A stretch of 47,197 bases of DNA from Catenulispora sp. (lineage in GTDB: Bacteria > Actinomycetota > Actinomycetes > Streptomycetales > Catenulisporaceae). Below, piece by piece: positions 1 through 22,355 of this stretch (position 1 is the first letter of the stretch; each line of letters opens with the position of its first letter). Below the pieces are notes generated by a model. That model made no database searches, had not been told where the DNA came from, and saw only the letters and a program-made list of their open reading frames with translations. A program made the position numbers and the translations under genes. Where the stretch lies: NCBI GenBank assembly GCA_013362315.1, contig JABFWL010000175.1, positions 1-47,197 on the forward strand. The letters are read 5' to 3'.

Positions 1-14725
<14,725 letters not shown>

Positions 14726-14729
<4 letters not shown>

Positions 14730-17700
14730 CGCGATCCGCCAGCGGCGGCAAGTTCGGCGAGGCGTTCGCGCAGGTGCGCGGCCGCGCCGTCCATGATGCG
14801 CTCGGCGATGTCGTCGACGTGCCGGCTCTGCCAGCTCTGCAGCGAGGTGCCCCGCACCCATTCGTTGAAGGCGCCGAGCGAGGGGCCGCAGTGCACTTGG
14901 AAGTCGAGCCGGTACCGCTCGTCGCCGGTCATGGCGGCCCGCTGGCTGTGCGCGAAGTACCAGCGGAAGACCAGCGCCATCTTGTGCTTCGGATCCTGCC
15001 GCGCCTTGGCGATCTGCTGCGGGTCGCGGTCGGCGAAGTAGGTCTCGGTCTCCTGCCAGACCTCTTCCATGCTGCGGTGGAAGTACCGGCTTTCCAATTG
15101 GCCGCGGGTCTCGGCGTCTATGTCGTCCAGGCTGTCGTATCTGCGGTACAGGTCGTACAGTTTGCGTGCCCGGGCCGGGAAGAAGACCCCGCGTTTGAGC
15201 ACCTGGACCTGCGAGCCCAGCTCGAACATGTCGCCGGCCGGGGCGTAGTCGGTGTCCTGGATGCCGATCTGCTCGAGCATCGCCTTGACCATCGGGCTCA
15301 TGCCGGACTCGGCGGTGCACAGGTTGATCGATCCGGTGACCACGAAGTCGGCCCCCAGCAGGAACGCGGCCGCCGCCGTCTCCGGGGTGGCGATGCCGCC
15401 CGCGACGCCGACCCGCACCCGGCGGTTCGACGCGTGGTCGGCGGCCATCCGGTCGCGCAGCCGAAGGATGGTCGGCAGCAGGATCGTCCAGTCGCGGCGA
15501 TCGGTGTGCCCGCCGGAGTCGCCCTCGACGCAGACGTCGTCGACCAGCCCTACCCGGGCGGCGAGCCGGGCCTGCTGCGGCGTGATGCGGCCGTCCTGCT
15601 CCAGGGCGTGAACGAGCCGTTCGGGGGCCGGTGCCAGGAATGCCTCGGCCACCTCCGGACGGGAGAGCTTGACCAGCAACCTGTTGGCGGCGCGGACCGT
15701 GCCGTCCGCGTCGAGCGTCAGACCGCTGAGACGGTAGCGCACCAGGGCGGGCGTGACGTTCATGAAGGCCGACGCCTCGACGTTGCGCACGCCCTCGGCC
15801 AGCAGCACGTCGACCAACCGCTCCTCGATCTGCGGCGAGGCGGGATCATGCGCGATGTTGACGCCGAACGGCCCATCGCGGCCGACGACCTGCTGGATCC
15901 GGCGCACCTGGGTCTGAACGCGCTCCGGATCCAGGCCGCCCGCGCCGAAGAACGACAAGATCCCGCGCCGGCTCGCCTTGATGACCAGCTCCGCCGACGC
16001 GATCGCCCGGTACATCGCCCCGCAGATGTAGGCGTACCGGACGCCGTAGGCCCGTCGGAAGTCCGCGCTGCCGAGCTCTGTCGCCGACAGCGCCGACAGC
16101 GCCGGGGCCGCGGATGCCGGAGACATCGCAGACACCTGCGACACCTGGGGCGGAGCCGCCGGCTCGCCGGAGGTCCACATCGGCGCACCGTTCGCCGGGG
16201 CGGCCGGCCGAACCTGCGCCGCGCGTTCGGTCGGCACCGGGGCTCTGCGGATCTTCTCGATCAACGAGGTCAGCACCCGCCCGGGGCCGATCTCCTGGAA
16301 CTCCTCGACACCATGGGCCAGCAGGTAGCGGATGCCGTCCTCCCAGCGCACGGGTTCCACGAGCTGTGCGAGCAGCGTGTCGGCGACGGTATCCGCCTCG
16401 TACGGCCGACCGGTGAGGTTGGCGATGACCGGGGTCTTCAAGGGTTCGAACGCGTGCCGGGACAGGAAGTCCGCGAACCGCGCCCGGGCCGGTTCCATGA
16501 AACGGGAGTGGAAGGCACCGCTGACCTTGAGCGGGATGTAGGCGCGCGCTCCGGCTTCGATGAACGCTAGCTTGGCCTCGGCGACGTCCTGGGCCGGCCC
16601 GGCCACCACCACCTGGTCTGGCGCGTTGAGATTGGCCAGGTCGAGCTGGTCGAGCCGGTGCCGGGCCAGGACCGCGCGCACGGCGTCGGCGTCGAGGCCG
16701 ACCACCGCCGCCATGCCGCCGCCGCGCGCCTGGCTCATCAGCTCGCTGCGACGCTGGACCAGGGCCACGCCGGTGGCGAAGTCGAAGGCTCCGGCGGCGA
16801 ACAGGGCGTTGTACTCCCCCAGGCTGTGGCCCGCCATGAAGGCCACCGGCTCCATGCCCCGGCGGGTCTTGCGCAGATAGGACAGCGCGTTGACGACGAA
16901 CAGCGCCGGCTGGGTGTACTCGGTGCTGTCGAGGCGGCCGTCCGGATCCTCGATGCACAGTTCGGCGATCGAATAGCCGAGGATCTTGTCCGCCCGTGCG
17001 GTCAGTTCGGGGAACTCGTCGAACAGATCTCCGCCCATACCCTTGTGCTGGGCTCCTTGACCGGTGAAGACCAGTGCTCTCATTCGTTGCCCCTTCGATG
17101 CTGGCCCGGGTGATTCCTGCCGCCCACGGAAATGTGCTCTGAGCTGGTCCAGACCGCGGTTCTTCGACGCGAACGGATTGAGTGGCGCGATGGTCCCGGC
17201 GGCGGATCCCGGCCCCAGTACCTGCTTGGCGAAGTTCGCGAACGTCCCCGACGGCCCAAGGTCGACGAGCAGCGCTTCGCCGATCTCCCGCTCGACGAAG
17301 CGGATCGCGTCGCGGAAGCGGATGGGCGAGCGCACCATCCGCCACAGGTGGTCGGCGGTGAGCTCCGGGAGTATCCCGGCTCGCGCGCAGGAGATCATGG
17401 GGACGCGCGGTGTCCGCAGGTGCAGCGAGCCGAGCAGGTCCAGATACGGCTTCGCCGCGCCCTCCATCTGCCGAGAGTGGAAAGCGAAGCCCACAGCCAG
17501 GCGCTGGTGCGCCACGCCCTTGTCGGCGACCGCGCGCGCCACGGCCTCCACGGCTGGGGGCGGGCCGGTGACTACGAAGTGGGAGTCGGAGTTGACGGCG
17601 GCGACCTCGCAGTCGGCTGCCCTGAGCCACGCGGAATACCGCTCGGCGTCGTCGAAGACGGCGAGCATGGCGCCCGGCGGGCAGTGCCGGTGGACCAGGT

Positions 17701-18076
17701 CGACCTGCCGGGCGATGACCGTCGCGAGATCGCCGGGGTCGAGGGCGCCGACCGCGACCGCGGCGGCGTACTCGCCGAGACTCGCACCGAGGACGTAGTC
17801 GGGTTCGATTCCCTCGGCGTGCATCACGTCGAGCAGGCTGAGCTCGACCATCAGGATCGCGGGGTGAGTGAACCGCAGGTCGTCGAACGGAGTGGACGGC
17901 CCGCAGCCATCCCGGTAGATCTCGGCGAGCGTGCCGGGGAGTCCGGCAGCCGCGAACGCCTCGTCCATCCGGCGCATGGATCTGGCGAACACGGCGTTCG
18001 CCGAGAGCAGTTCCCTGCCCATCCCGTAGTACTGCGATCCCTGACCAGGGAACATGAAGACCGTCTTCTGCGCCAA
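14726..18076 (-). CDS. tandem acyltransferase / PfaD-type enoyl reductase (AT-AT-ER) acting in trans on the PKS
   Basis: Supplies extender units, and probably enoyl reduction, to the AT-less PKS encoded next. AT1 (about 5-320) opens with FPGQGSQYYGMG and has AFHS, but its nucleophile motif is GAS99LG, with alanine where AT domains have histidine; R123 aligns with the carboxylate-binding arginine. AT2 (about 332-640) has FTGQGAQ, a canonical GHS418LG, R443 and AFHS, so it is the likely malonyl transferase. From about 665 a flavin-dependent PfaD-like ER follows (FFGAGGLDPERV, GVNIAHDP, EGDSGGHTD, GVAGGIATPETA, GADFVVTGS). I chose the TTG at 18076 because the FPGQG core starts eight codons later and GGAGG lies 13 nt upstream; a TTG at 18142 sits inside a hairpin. 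An ATG at 17083 with a GAAGGGG upstream could start AT2-ER separately. It is translationally coupled to the PKS. Confidence 0.92.
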
Positions 18077-18124
18077 GGGACAGTGCCCCCCTCCAACGTC
18101 GTGCCGCAAACGCTCGGGAACGGC

Positions 18125-18154
18125 AAAAGCCCCGTGGGGCAATGCCCCACGGGG
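18125..18154 (-). terminator. intrinsic terminator or leader attenuator upstream of the PKS operon
   Basis: Perfect 11-bp inverted repeat CCCCGTGGGGC / GCCCCACGGGG with a 3-nt loop, followed on the minus strand by C-TTTT. It lies 176 bp past the oxidoreductase stop and 49 bp before the AT-AT-ER start. It could end the oxidoreductase transcript. Because TTGACA and an operator-like half-site lie on its upstream side, it may instead sit in the PKS leader. Confidence 0.75.
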
Positions 18155-18229
18155 TGTCTCGATCAGAAGGCGGCCCTAGCGCTTTGTCTGCAGACGGGCG
18201 ACTAAAAGCATACTTGTACCGCGGAAAAA

Positions 18230-18258
18230 GCGTGACACACTAACATCTGCGGTGTCAA
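18230..18258 (-). promoter_or_regulatory. candidate PKS promoter with TetR half-site
   Basis: On the minus strand TTGACA (18258-18253) is followed after 17 nt by TCACGC, a poor -10. The spacer contains ATGTTAGT (18239-18246 on plus as ACTAACAT), the 8-mer shared with the two stronger operator sites at 19400 and 22101. The flanks also form TGACAC/GTGTCA arms. The rest of 18155-18329 shows no gene. Confidence 0.4.
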
Positions 18259-18329
18259 GCAACAGCCGGCACCAGGCCCTCGACGCCGTGGTGGCGCCGG
18301 AGTGGTGGTGGGATGCGGACCGGCGGGCC

Positions 18330-19325
18330 TCAGCTCGCTGTGACGACGATCTTTCCCCGGACGTGTCCGCTCTCCACGAGACGCAGTCCCTGCGCGACAT
18401 CGGCGAGCGGATAGGTCCGACCGACGACTGTGCGGAGCTTGCCCGCCTCGATCAGTTCGCCGATGGCCAGCAGTTCCCTGCGATCCTCCTTCGGCAGCAG
18501 AATGGTGAGTCGTTGCCGGGTGAACGACTTGGCCATGGTCAGCCGCAGCATCGGGCCGACCTCGCCGAAGACCTGGCCGGGCGTGCCGCCCGCGTTCAGC
18601 ACCAGAGTGCCGCGCGCGGCCAGGGCGCGACGCACCCGGCTCAGCGGGTGGTTGGCGATGTTGTCGAGGATCACGTCGTATCGGGCCGGTTCGTCGGTGA
18701 AGTCCCGGGCCGTGTAGTCCACCACGCGCGCGGCGCCGAGCGAGCGCACCAACTCCAGGTTGCGCGTGCTGCACACCGCGGTGACCTCGGCCTCCAGCGC
18801 CGCGGCGATCTGCACCGCGTACGTACCCACGCCGCCGGAGGCGCCGTTGACGAGCACCCGGTCGCCGGGCTTGACCCGGCCCACCTCCCGGATGGCGCGC
18901 AACGCGGTCGTCGCGGCGGTCGGTATCGCCGCGGCCTCCTCGAAGCTCAGTTTCGCCGGCTTGACGGCCAGCAGGTCGGCCTTTGCGCGCGCGTACTCGG
19001 CGAAGGCGCCGGAACAGAACCCGTACACCTCGTCGCCGGGCCGCAGCGTACGCACGTTGGCACCGACCGCCTCGACACAGCCCGCCGCGTCGACCCCGCC
19101 GACGCGGGTCTTGGGCCGGGTCAGCCCGACCCGCCCGAGCCGGGCGATGTAGGGGTCGCCGCGCAGCACGTGCCAGTCGTAGTGGTTCAGGGCGGCCGCG
19201 TGCACACGCAGCAGCACATCGTCCGGGCCGATGCCGGGCTGCTCGACATCGGTGAACCGCAGGGTCTCCGGAGGGCCGAACCGCTCCTGGACGACAGCCT
19301 TCATGCGAACGGGTGGATTCGCCAC
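18330..19325 (-). CDS. zinc-independent MDR family NAD(P)H quinone oxidoreductase-like protein
   Basis: Predicted NAD(P)H-dependent reductase of the medium-chain family, quinone oxidoreductase/enoyl reductase branch. The N-terminal GroES-like half includes RVHAAALNHYDWHVLRG and GVDAAGCVEAVG. The Rossmann half has VLVNGASGGVGTYAVQIA, the usual NADPH-binding AxxGGVG loop. No catalytic-zinc GHE or structural-zinc cysteine cluster is present. At 331 aa it is full length for the family. The GTG start at 19325 is preceded by AGGAGAG nine nt away; an ATG seven codons later is the alternative. It is divergent from the exporter gene across the 19400 operator, so it may detoxify or tailor something linked to the exporter substrate. 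Whether it serves the PKS pathway is open. Confidence 0.85.
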   Translation of the reverse strand: MANPPVRMKAVVQERFGPPETLRFTDVEQPGIGPDDVLLRVHAAALNHYDWHVLRGDPYIARLGRVGLTRPKTRVGGVDAAGCVEAVGANVRTLRPGDEVYGFCSGAFAEYARAKADLLAVKPAKLSFEEAAAIPTAATTALRAIREVGRVKPGDRVLVNGASGGVGTYAVQIAAALEAEVTAVCSTRNLELVRSLGAARVVDYTARDFTDEPARYDVILDNIANHPLSRVRRALAARGTLVLNAGGTPGQVFGEVGPMLRLTMAKSFTRQRLTILLPKEDRRELLAIGELIEAGKLRTVVGRTYPLADVAQGLRLVESGHVRGKIVVTAS

Positions 19326-19399
19326 TTCTCAGTTCTCTCCTGCCGCTGACAGGCCCCCCGCGAGGGCCGTGAACCGTTTGCGCTCCTGCCTCGATCATC

Positions 19400-19422
19400 G
19401 ATATGTTAGTGGATAACAATTT
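19400..19422. promoter_or_regulatory. imperfect TetR operator in the oxidoreductase/exporter divergent region
   Basis: The left arm GATATGTTAGT (19400-19410) is identical to the arm of the perfect palindrome at 22101. The right arm (GATAACAATTT) keeps 6 of 11 positions. It sits between divergent starts at 19325 and 19449, suited to control both. Confidence 0.6.
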
Positions 19423-19448
19423 TTAATGCTAGAGCAGCGGAGGTCACC

Positions 19449-20981
19449 GTGCAAGGCAATCGTTGGTGGATGCTGGGCGTGACGTGCCTGTCAGTGCTCG
19501 TCATCGCCCTGGATCTCACCGTGCTCAACATCGCGCTGCCGACCATCTCGAGCTCGCTGCGCGCGAACACCGCAGACCTCCAGTGGATCGTGGACGCCTA
19601 CTCGCTGGCGTTCGCGGCCGTCATGCTGCCGGCCGGCGTCATCGGCGACCGCGTCGGCCGTAAGCGCCTGCTGATGGCCGGTCTCGTGGTGTTCCTGGCC
19701 GCGTCGGTCGTGGCCGCGCTGGCGACCACCTCCGGTGAGCTGATCGCGGCCCGGGCGGCGATGGGGCTGGGCGCGGCAGCGGTGTTCCCGCTGAGCCTGG
19801 CGACCGTCTCGGCCTCGTTCGACGACGAGGAGCGCCCCAAGGCCGTCGGGGCCCTGACCGCGGTGGTCGCGCTCGGCCTGCCGCTGGGCCCGATCATCGG
19901 CGGCGTGCTGCTGCAGCACTTCTCCTGGCACTCGGTCTTCTGGATCAACGTGCCGGCGGTCTGCATCACGCTGGCGGCCGGCGCCTTCCTGGTGCCGGAG
20001 TCGCGCAACCCCGAAGCCCAACCGTTGGACGTGCCCGGCGCGCTGCTGTCGGCGGGCGCGATCACCGCACTGGTCTGGGGCCTGATCAACGGCCCGGAAC
20101 GCGGCTGGACGGCGCCGGCGACCTGGGCGCTGCTGATCGGCGCGGCGGTGCTGTTCGCCGCCTACCTCGCCCGGGAACGCAGCGCCGCGCACCGGCTGAT
20201 CGACCCGGCACTCTTCCGCGACCGCCGGTTCAGCTGGGGAACGGCCGCCACCGTGGCCGTGTCGGTGGCGCTGTTCGGGATCATGTTCGTCTTCCCGCAG
20301 TACGAGCAGAGTGTGCTCGGCTACAGCCCGACCAGCGCCGGCCTGCGGCTGCTGCCGATGATGGGCGGCCTGCTGGTCGGCGGCGCCGCGGCGAGCCCGA
20401 TCGCGAAGGCGCTCGGCACGAAGCTGACCGTGGCCGGCGGCCTGGTGCTGCTCATCGCCGGACTCGTGATCCTGGGCCAGATCCACCTGGAGACCGGGTA
20501 CACCGTCGCGGCGATCGGGCTGGGGCTGACCGGCCTGGGCATCGGGGCCCCCATCGCCGCCGCGATGGACGCGGTCATGGCCGCGGCGGGCGGCGACGAG
20601 GCGGGCCTGGGCGCGGCGGTGAACAGCACGCTACGGCAGGTCGGCGGCGCGATCGCGGTGGCCGTACTCGGCAGCGTCCTGGCCGACGCCTACACCGGCA
20701 AACTGCGACCGGAGCTGGTCAAACTGCCCGCCGACCAGGCCTCCACCGCCCTCGGCTCGATCACTGGGGCCTCCCAACTCGCCCAGCACCTGCCGGACGG
20801 GGCGTGGCTGCAAGCCGCCGCCGGACGGGCCTACCTGCACGGCATGAGCGCCGTGATGCTGATCTGCGCCGGCGTCGCCGCCCTCGCGGTTCTCACCAGC
20901 CTGAAGTTCCTGCCGGGACGCAGCGCGAAGACCACCGCTCCCCTTGTCGCGCAGGAGAAGACGAGTACACAAGCGCGCTAG
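19449..20981 (+). CDS. DHA2-family MFS multidrug exporter (14 TM)
   Basis: Proton-coupled efflux protein of the EmrB/QacA type in the cytoplasmic membrane. The first helix carries LDLTVLNIALPTI, the DHA2 motif. Motif A follows as GVIGDRVGRKRLL near residue 62. Around residue 130 there is an ALGLPLGPIIGG segment like antiporter motif C. At 510 aa with about 14 hydrophobic segments it has the family length. The GTG start has GGAGG six nt upstream. It is followed 17 bp later by its probable TetR regulator and lies at the PKS cluster edge, so export of the polyketide and self-resistance is the simplest role; the true substrate is unknown. Confidence 0.9.
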   Translation: MQGNRWWMLGVTCLSVLVIALDLTVLNIALPTISSSLRANTADLQWIVDAYSLAFAAVMLPAGVIGDRVGRKRLLMAGLVVFLAASVVAALATTSGELIAARAAMGLGAAAVFPLSLATVSASFDDEERPKAVGALTAVVALGLPLGPIIGGVLLQHFSWHSVFWINVPAVCITLAAGAFLVPESRNPEAQPLDVPGALLSAGAITALVWGLINGPERGWTAPATWALLIGAAVLFAAYLARERSAAHRLIDPALFRDRRFSWGTAATVAVSVALFGIMFVFPQYEQSVLGYSPTSAGLRLLPMMGGLLVGGAAASPIAKALGTKLTVAGGLVLLIAGLVILGQIHLETGYTVAAIGLGLTGLGIGAPIAAAMDAVMAAAGGDEAGLGAAVNSTLRQVGGAIAVAVLGSVLADAYTGKLRPELVKLPADQASTALGSITGASQLAQHLPDGAWLQAAAGRAYLHGMSAVMLICAGVAALAVLTSLKFLPGRSAKTTAPLVAQEKTSTQAR

Positions 20982-20985
20982 CCCT

Positions 20986-20991
20986 TATACT
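20986..20991 (+). promoter_or_regulatory. -10 element for a likely leaderless tetR transcript
   Basis: TATACT lies 7 nt before the GTG at 20999, placing transcription start at or very near the first codon. No Shine-Dalgarno fits this start. A good -35 is not evident. Confidence 0.5.
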
Positions 20992-20998
20992 TTGGAAT

Positions 20999-21796
20999 GT
21001 GACGGAATCCGGAGCGGGCTGGCGGCAGCAGAAAAAAAACGCCACCCGCGACCGCATCCGCTCCAGCGCGCTGCGCCTCTTCCAGGAACACGGCTACGAA
21101 GCCACCACGGTCGAGCAGATCTCCGCAGCCGCCGGCGTGTCGCACATGACGTTCTTCCGCTACTTCCCCTCCAAAGAGGACGTGGCGCTCTCGGACAGCT
21201 TCGACCCCCTGATCTGCAGCCTGCTGGAGCAGACTCCGCAGGACCAGCCCCTGATGCAGCGCATCAGGACGGCGCTGGAACAGGGGCTCGAGCAGATGTA
21301 CTCCGCCAACCGCGACGCCCTGCTGGCGCAGAACGACCTGATCGTCAGCACACCCGCCCTGAGAGACCGCCTGTGGTCCGACCAGGTCGCCACCCAAGAG
21401 GTGATCCTGCGGGCCCTCAGCGGCGGGCAGGACGATGTGCACCACAGCGTGCAGACCCGGGTCACCGTGGCGACCTGCCTGTCCGCGGCGAGCATGGCCG
21501 TGCTCATGTGGGTCGAGAACGGCGGCACCCCGGAACTGCCGGAGCTGCTCGAGCAGGCTTTCGACGCCCTCACCAACCTGGCCTCGGCGCCCTCGCCCGA
21601 GCCAAGCGCCAGCCCGGCTCCATCAGTCGATGTGCAGGAGAACCTTCACCAGCACCAGGCCGACGATCGCCAGCACGAAGGCGACATGCATGATCAGGGT
21701 CTTGCGAAAGAAACACAGCACCGTGAGGACCAGGCACGAACCCGCGGCCACCACGGACCCGGTGGCGAGCGGAATCACCTTGTCGGACGGAAGTAG
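20999..21796 (+). CDS. TetR/AcrR-family transcriptional regulator
   Basis: Repressor-type DNA-binding protein. The N-terminal helix-turn-helix domain (about residues 14-60) reads ATRDRIRSSALRLFQEHGYE followed by TTVEQISAAAGVSHMTFFRY, typical of TetR. The ligand domain runs to about residue 200. The frame then continues for about 65 residues rich in His, Gln, Asp and Glu, antisense to the convergent membrane-protein gene, so this tail may be non-conserved or the stop may be a late one. The GTG at 20999 follows a TATACT by 7 nt. Gene order (exporter then TetR) and the palindromes at 19400 and 22101 suggest that it represses the exporter, the oxidoreductase and the small membrane gene. Confidence 0.9.
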   Translation: MTESGAGWRQQKKNATRDRIRSSALRLFQEHGYEATTVEQISAAAGVSHMTFFRYFPSKEDVALSDSFDPLICSLLEQTPQDQPLMQRIRTALEQGLEQMYSANRDALLAQNDLIVSTPALRDRLWSDQVATQEVILRALSGGQDDVHHSVQTRVTVATCLSAASMAVLMWVENGGTPELPELLEQAFDALTNLASAPSPEPSASPAPSVDVQENLHQHQADDRQHEGDMHDQGLAKETQHREDQARTRGHHGPGGERNHLVGRK

Positions 21797-21961
21797 ATTA
21801 CCCGGCAGAGCCTTCACCTGGTAGATCCCTGCCACCGTCTTGATCAGGGCCACGAAGAGGATGACCACCTCGGCTCTGGCTATCACCGCCTCCCGCCTGG
21901 AACGGAACCCCGAAACCGGGCCCGCTCCCTCAGTCTTGATCGTTCCCTCGGATATCACCAT
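21623..21961 (-). CDS. small three-helix membrane protein, function unknown
   Basis: A 112-residue protein with an Arg-rich cytoplasmic N-terminus and three hydrophobic segments at about 33-51, 62-87 and 90-110. I do not recognise the family. The ATG at 21961 has GGAGG six nt upstream, and third codon positions are GC-rich, which supports a real gene. Its 3' end overlaps the tetR 3' end on the other strand by 174 bp. The perfect operator palindrome lies 140 bp upstream, so it is probably under TetR control. It could be an accessory to the exporter or a membrane stress protein. Confidence 0.7.
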   Translation of the reverse strand: MVISEGTIKTEGAGPVSGFRSRREAVIARAEVVILFVALIKTVAGIYQVKALPGNLLPSDKVIPLATGSVVAAGSCLVLTVLCFFRKTLIMHVAFVLAIVGLVLVKVLLHID

Positions 21962-22100
21962 CAGACGCCTCCGGTTGCTTCACCGCCGGCCCGCCCCGCG
22001 CTCACCGCGCACCCCCATCACCAGCAGCCGCCGCCGTCCTCCCGGCACCGGCCGCGAACCCCGAGTCTGCGCCACATTGCGGGCCGTGCTCGATCCGCCA

Positions 22101-22123
22101 GATATGTTAGTAACTAACATATC
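22101..22123. promoter_or_regulatory. perfect 23-bp palindrome, likely primary TetR operator
   Basis: Arms GATATGTTAGT and ACTAACATATC are perfect 11-bp inverted repeats around a single A. It sits in the 394-bp gap between divergent genes starting at 21961 (minus) and 22356 (plus). It is very AT-rich in otherwise GC-rich DNA. The same arm recurs at 19400. Confidence 0.75.
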
Positions 22124-22355
22124 ACTCGATCGGGGCGAACTCGAGGCCTTTCCTGAGCTTTCACTCCCCTGTGTGTAGCGGTTTGAAGGGGGTCTGGCAC
22201 GCTTTCCGGGGGGGCGGAGCCGGAGCGCCTGGCGGCGTCGCTGCGCGAGGTCTGGAAGTGCCGCCGAGTAGACGGAAGCGACCGGCGGGAGACATGCTCC
22301 GCGCTCAGAGTGTCGTTGCCGTCCCCGCGCGGATCGCTGGGTAGCGTCGTCTCCC
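22124..22355. other. gene-free stretch upstream of the double-SIS gene
   Basis: No open frame with a plausible start and ribosome site is evident here. It must hold the promoter for the double-SIS gene, but I cannot pick out convincing -35/-10 boxes. Confidence 0.5.

Noticed and set aside
18076-18142. TTG at 18142 as the AT-AT-ER start
   Set aside because: It lies inside the terminator-like hairpin and adds 22 residues before the conserved FPGQG start; TTG 18076 has GGAGG upstream.
19411-19424. GGATAACAATTT resembles the E. coli lac operator half
   Set aside because: No LacI-type gene is nearby, and the stretch is better read as the weak right arm of the TetR-type palindrome. The match looks coincidental.
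22190-22205. TGGCAC with a distant pyrimidine run resembling a sigma-54 promoter
   Set aside because: The -12 TTGC part is absent and sigma-54 is not expected in actinomycetes.
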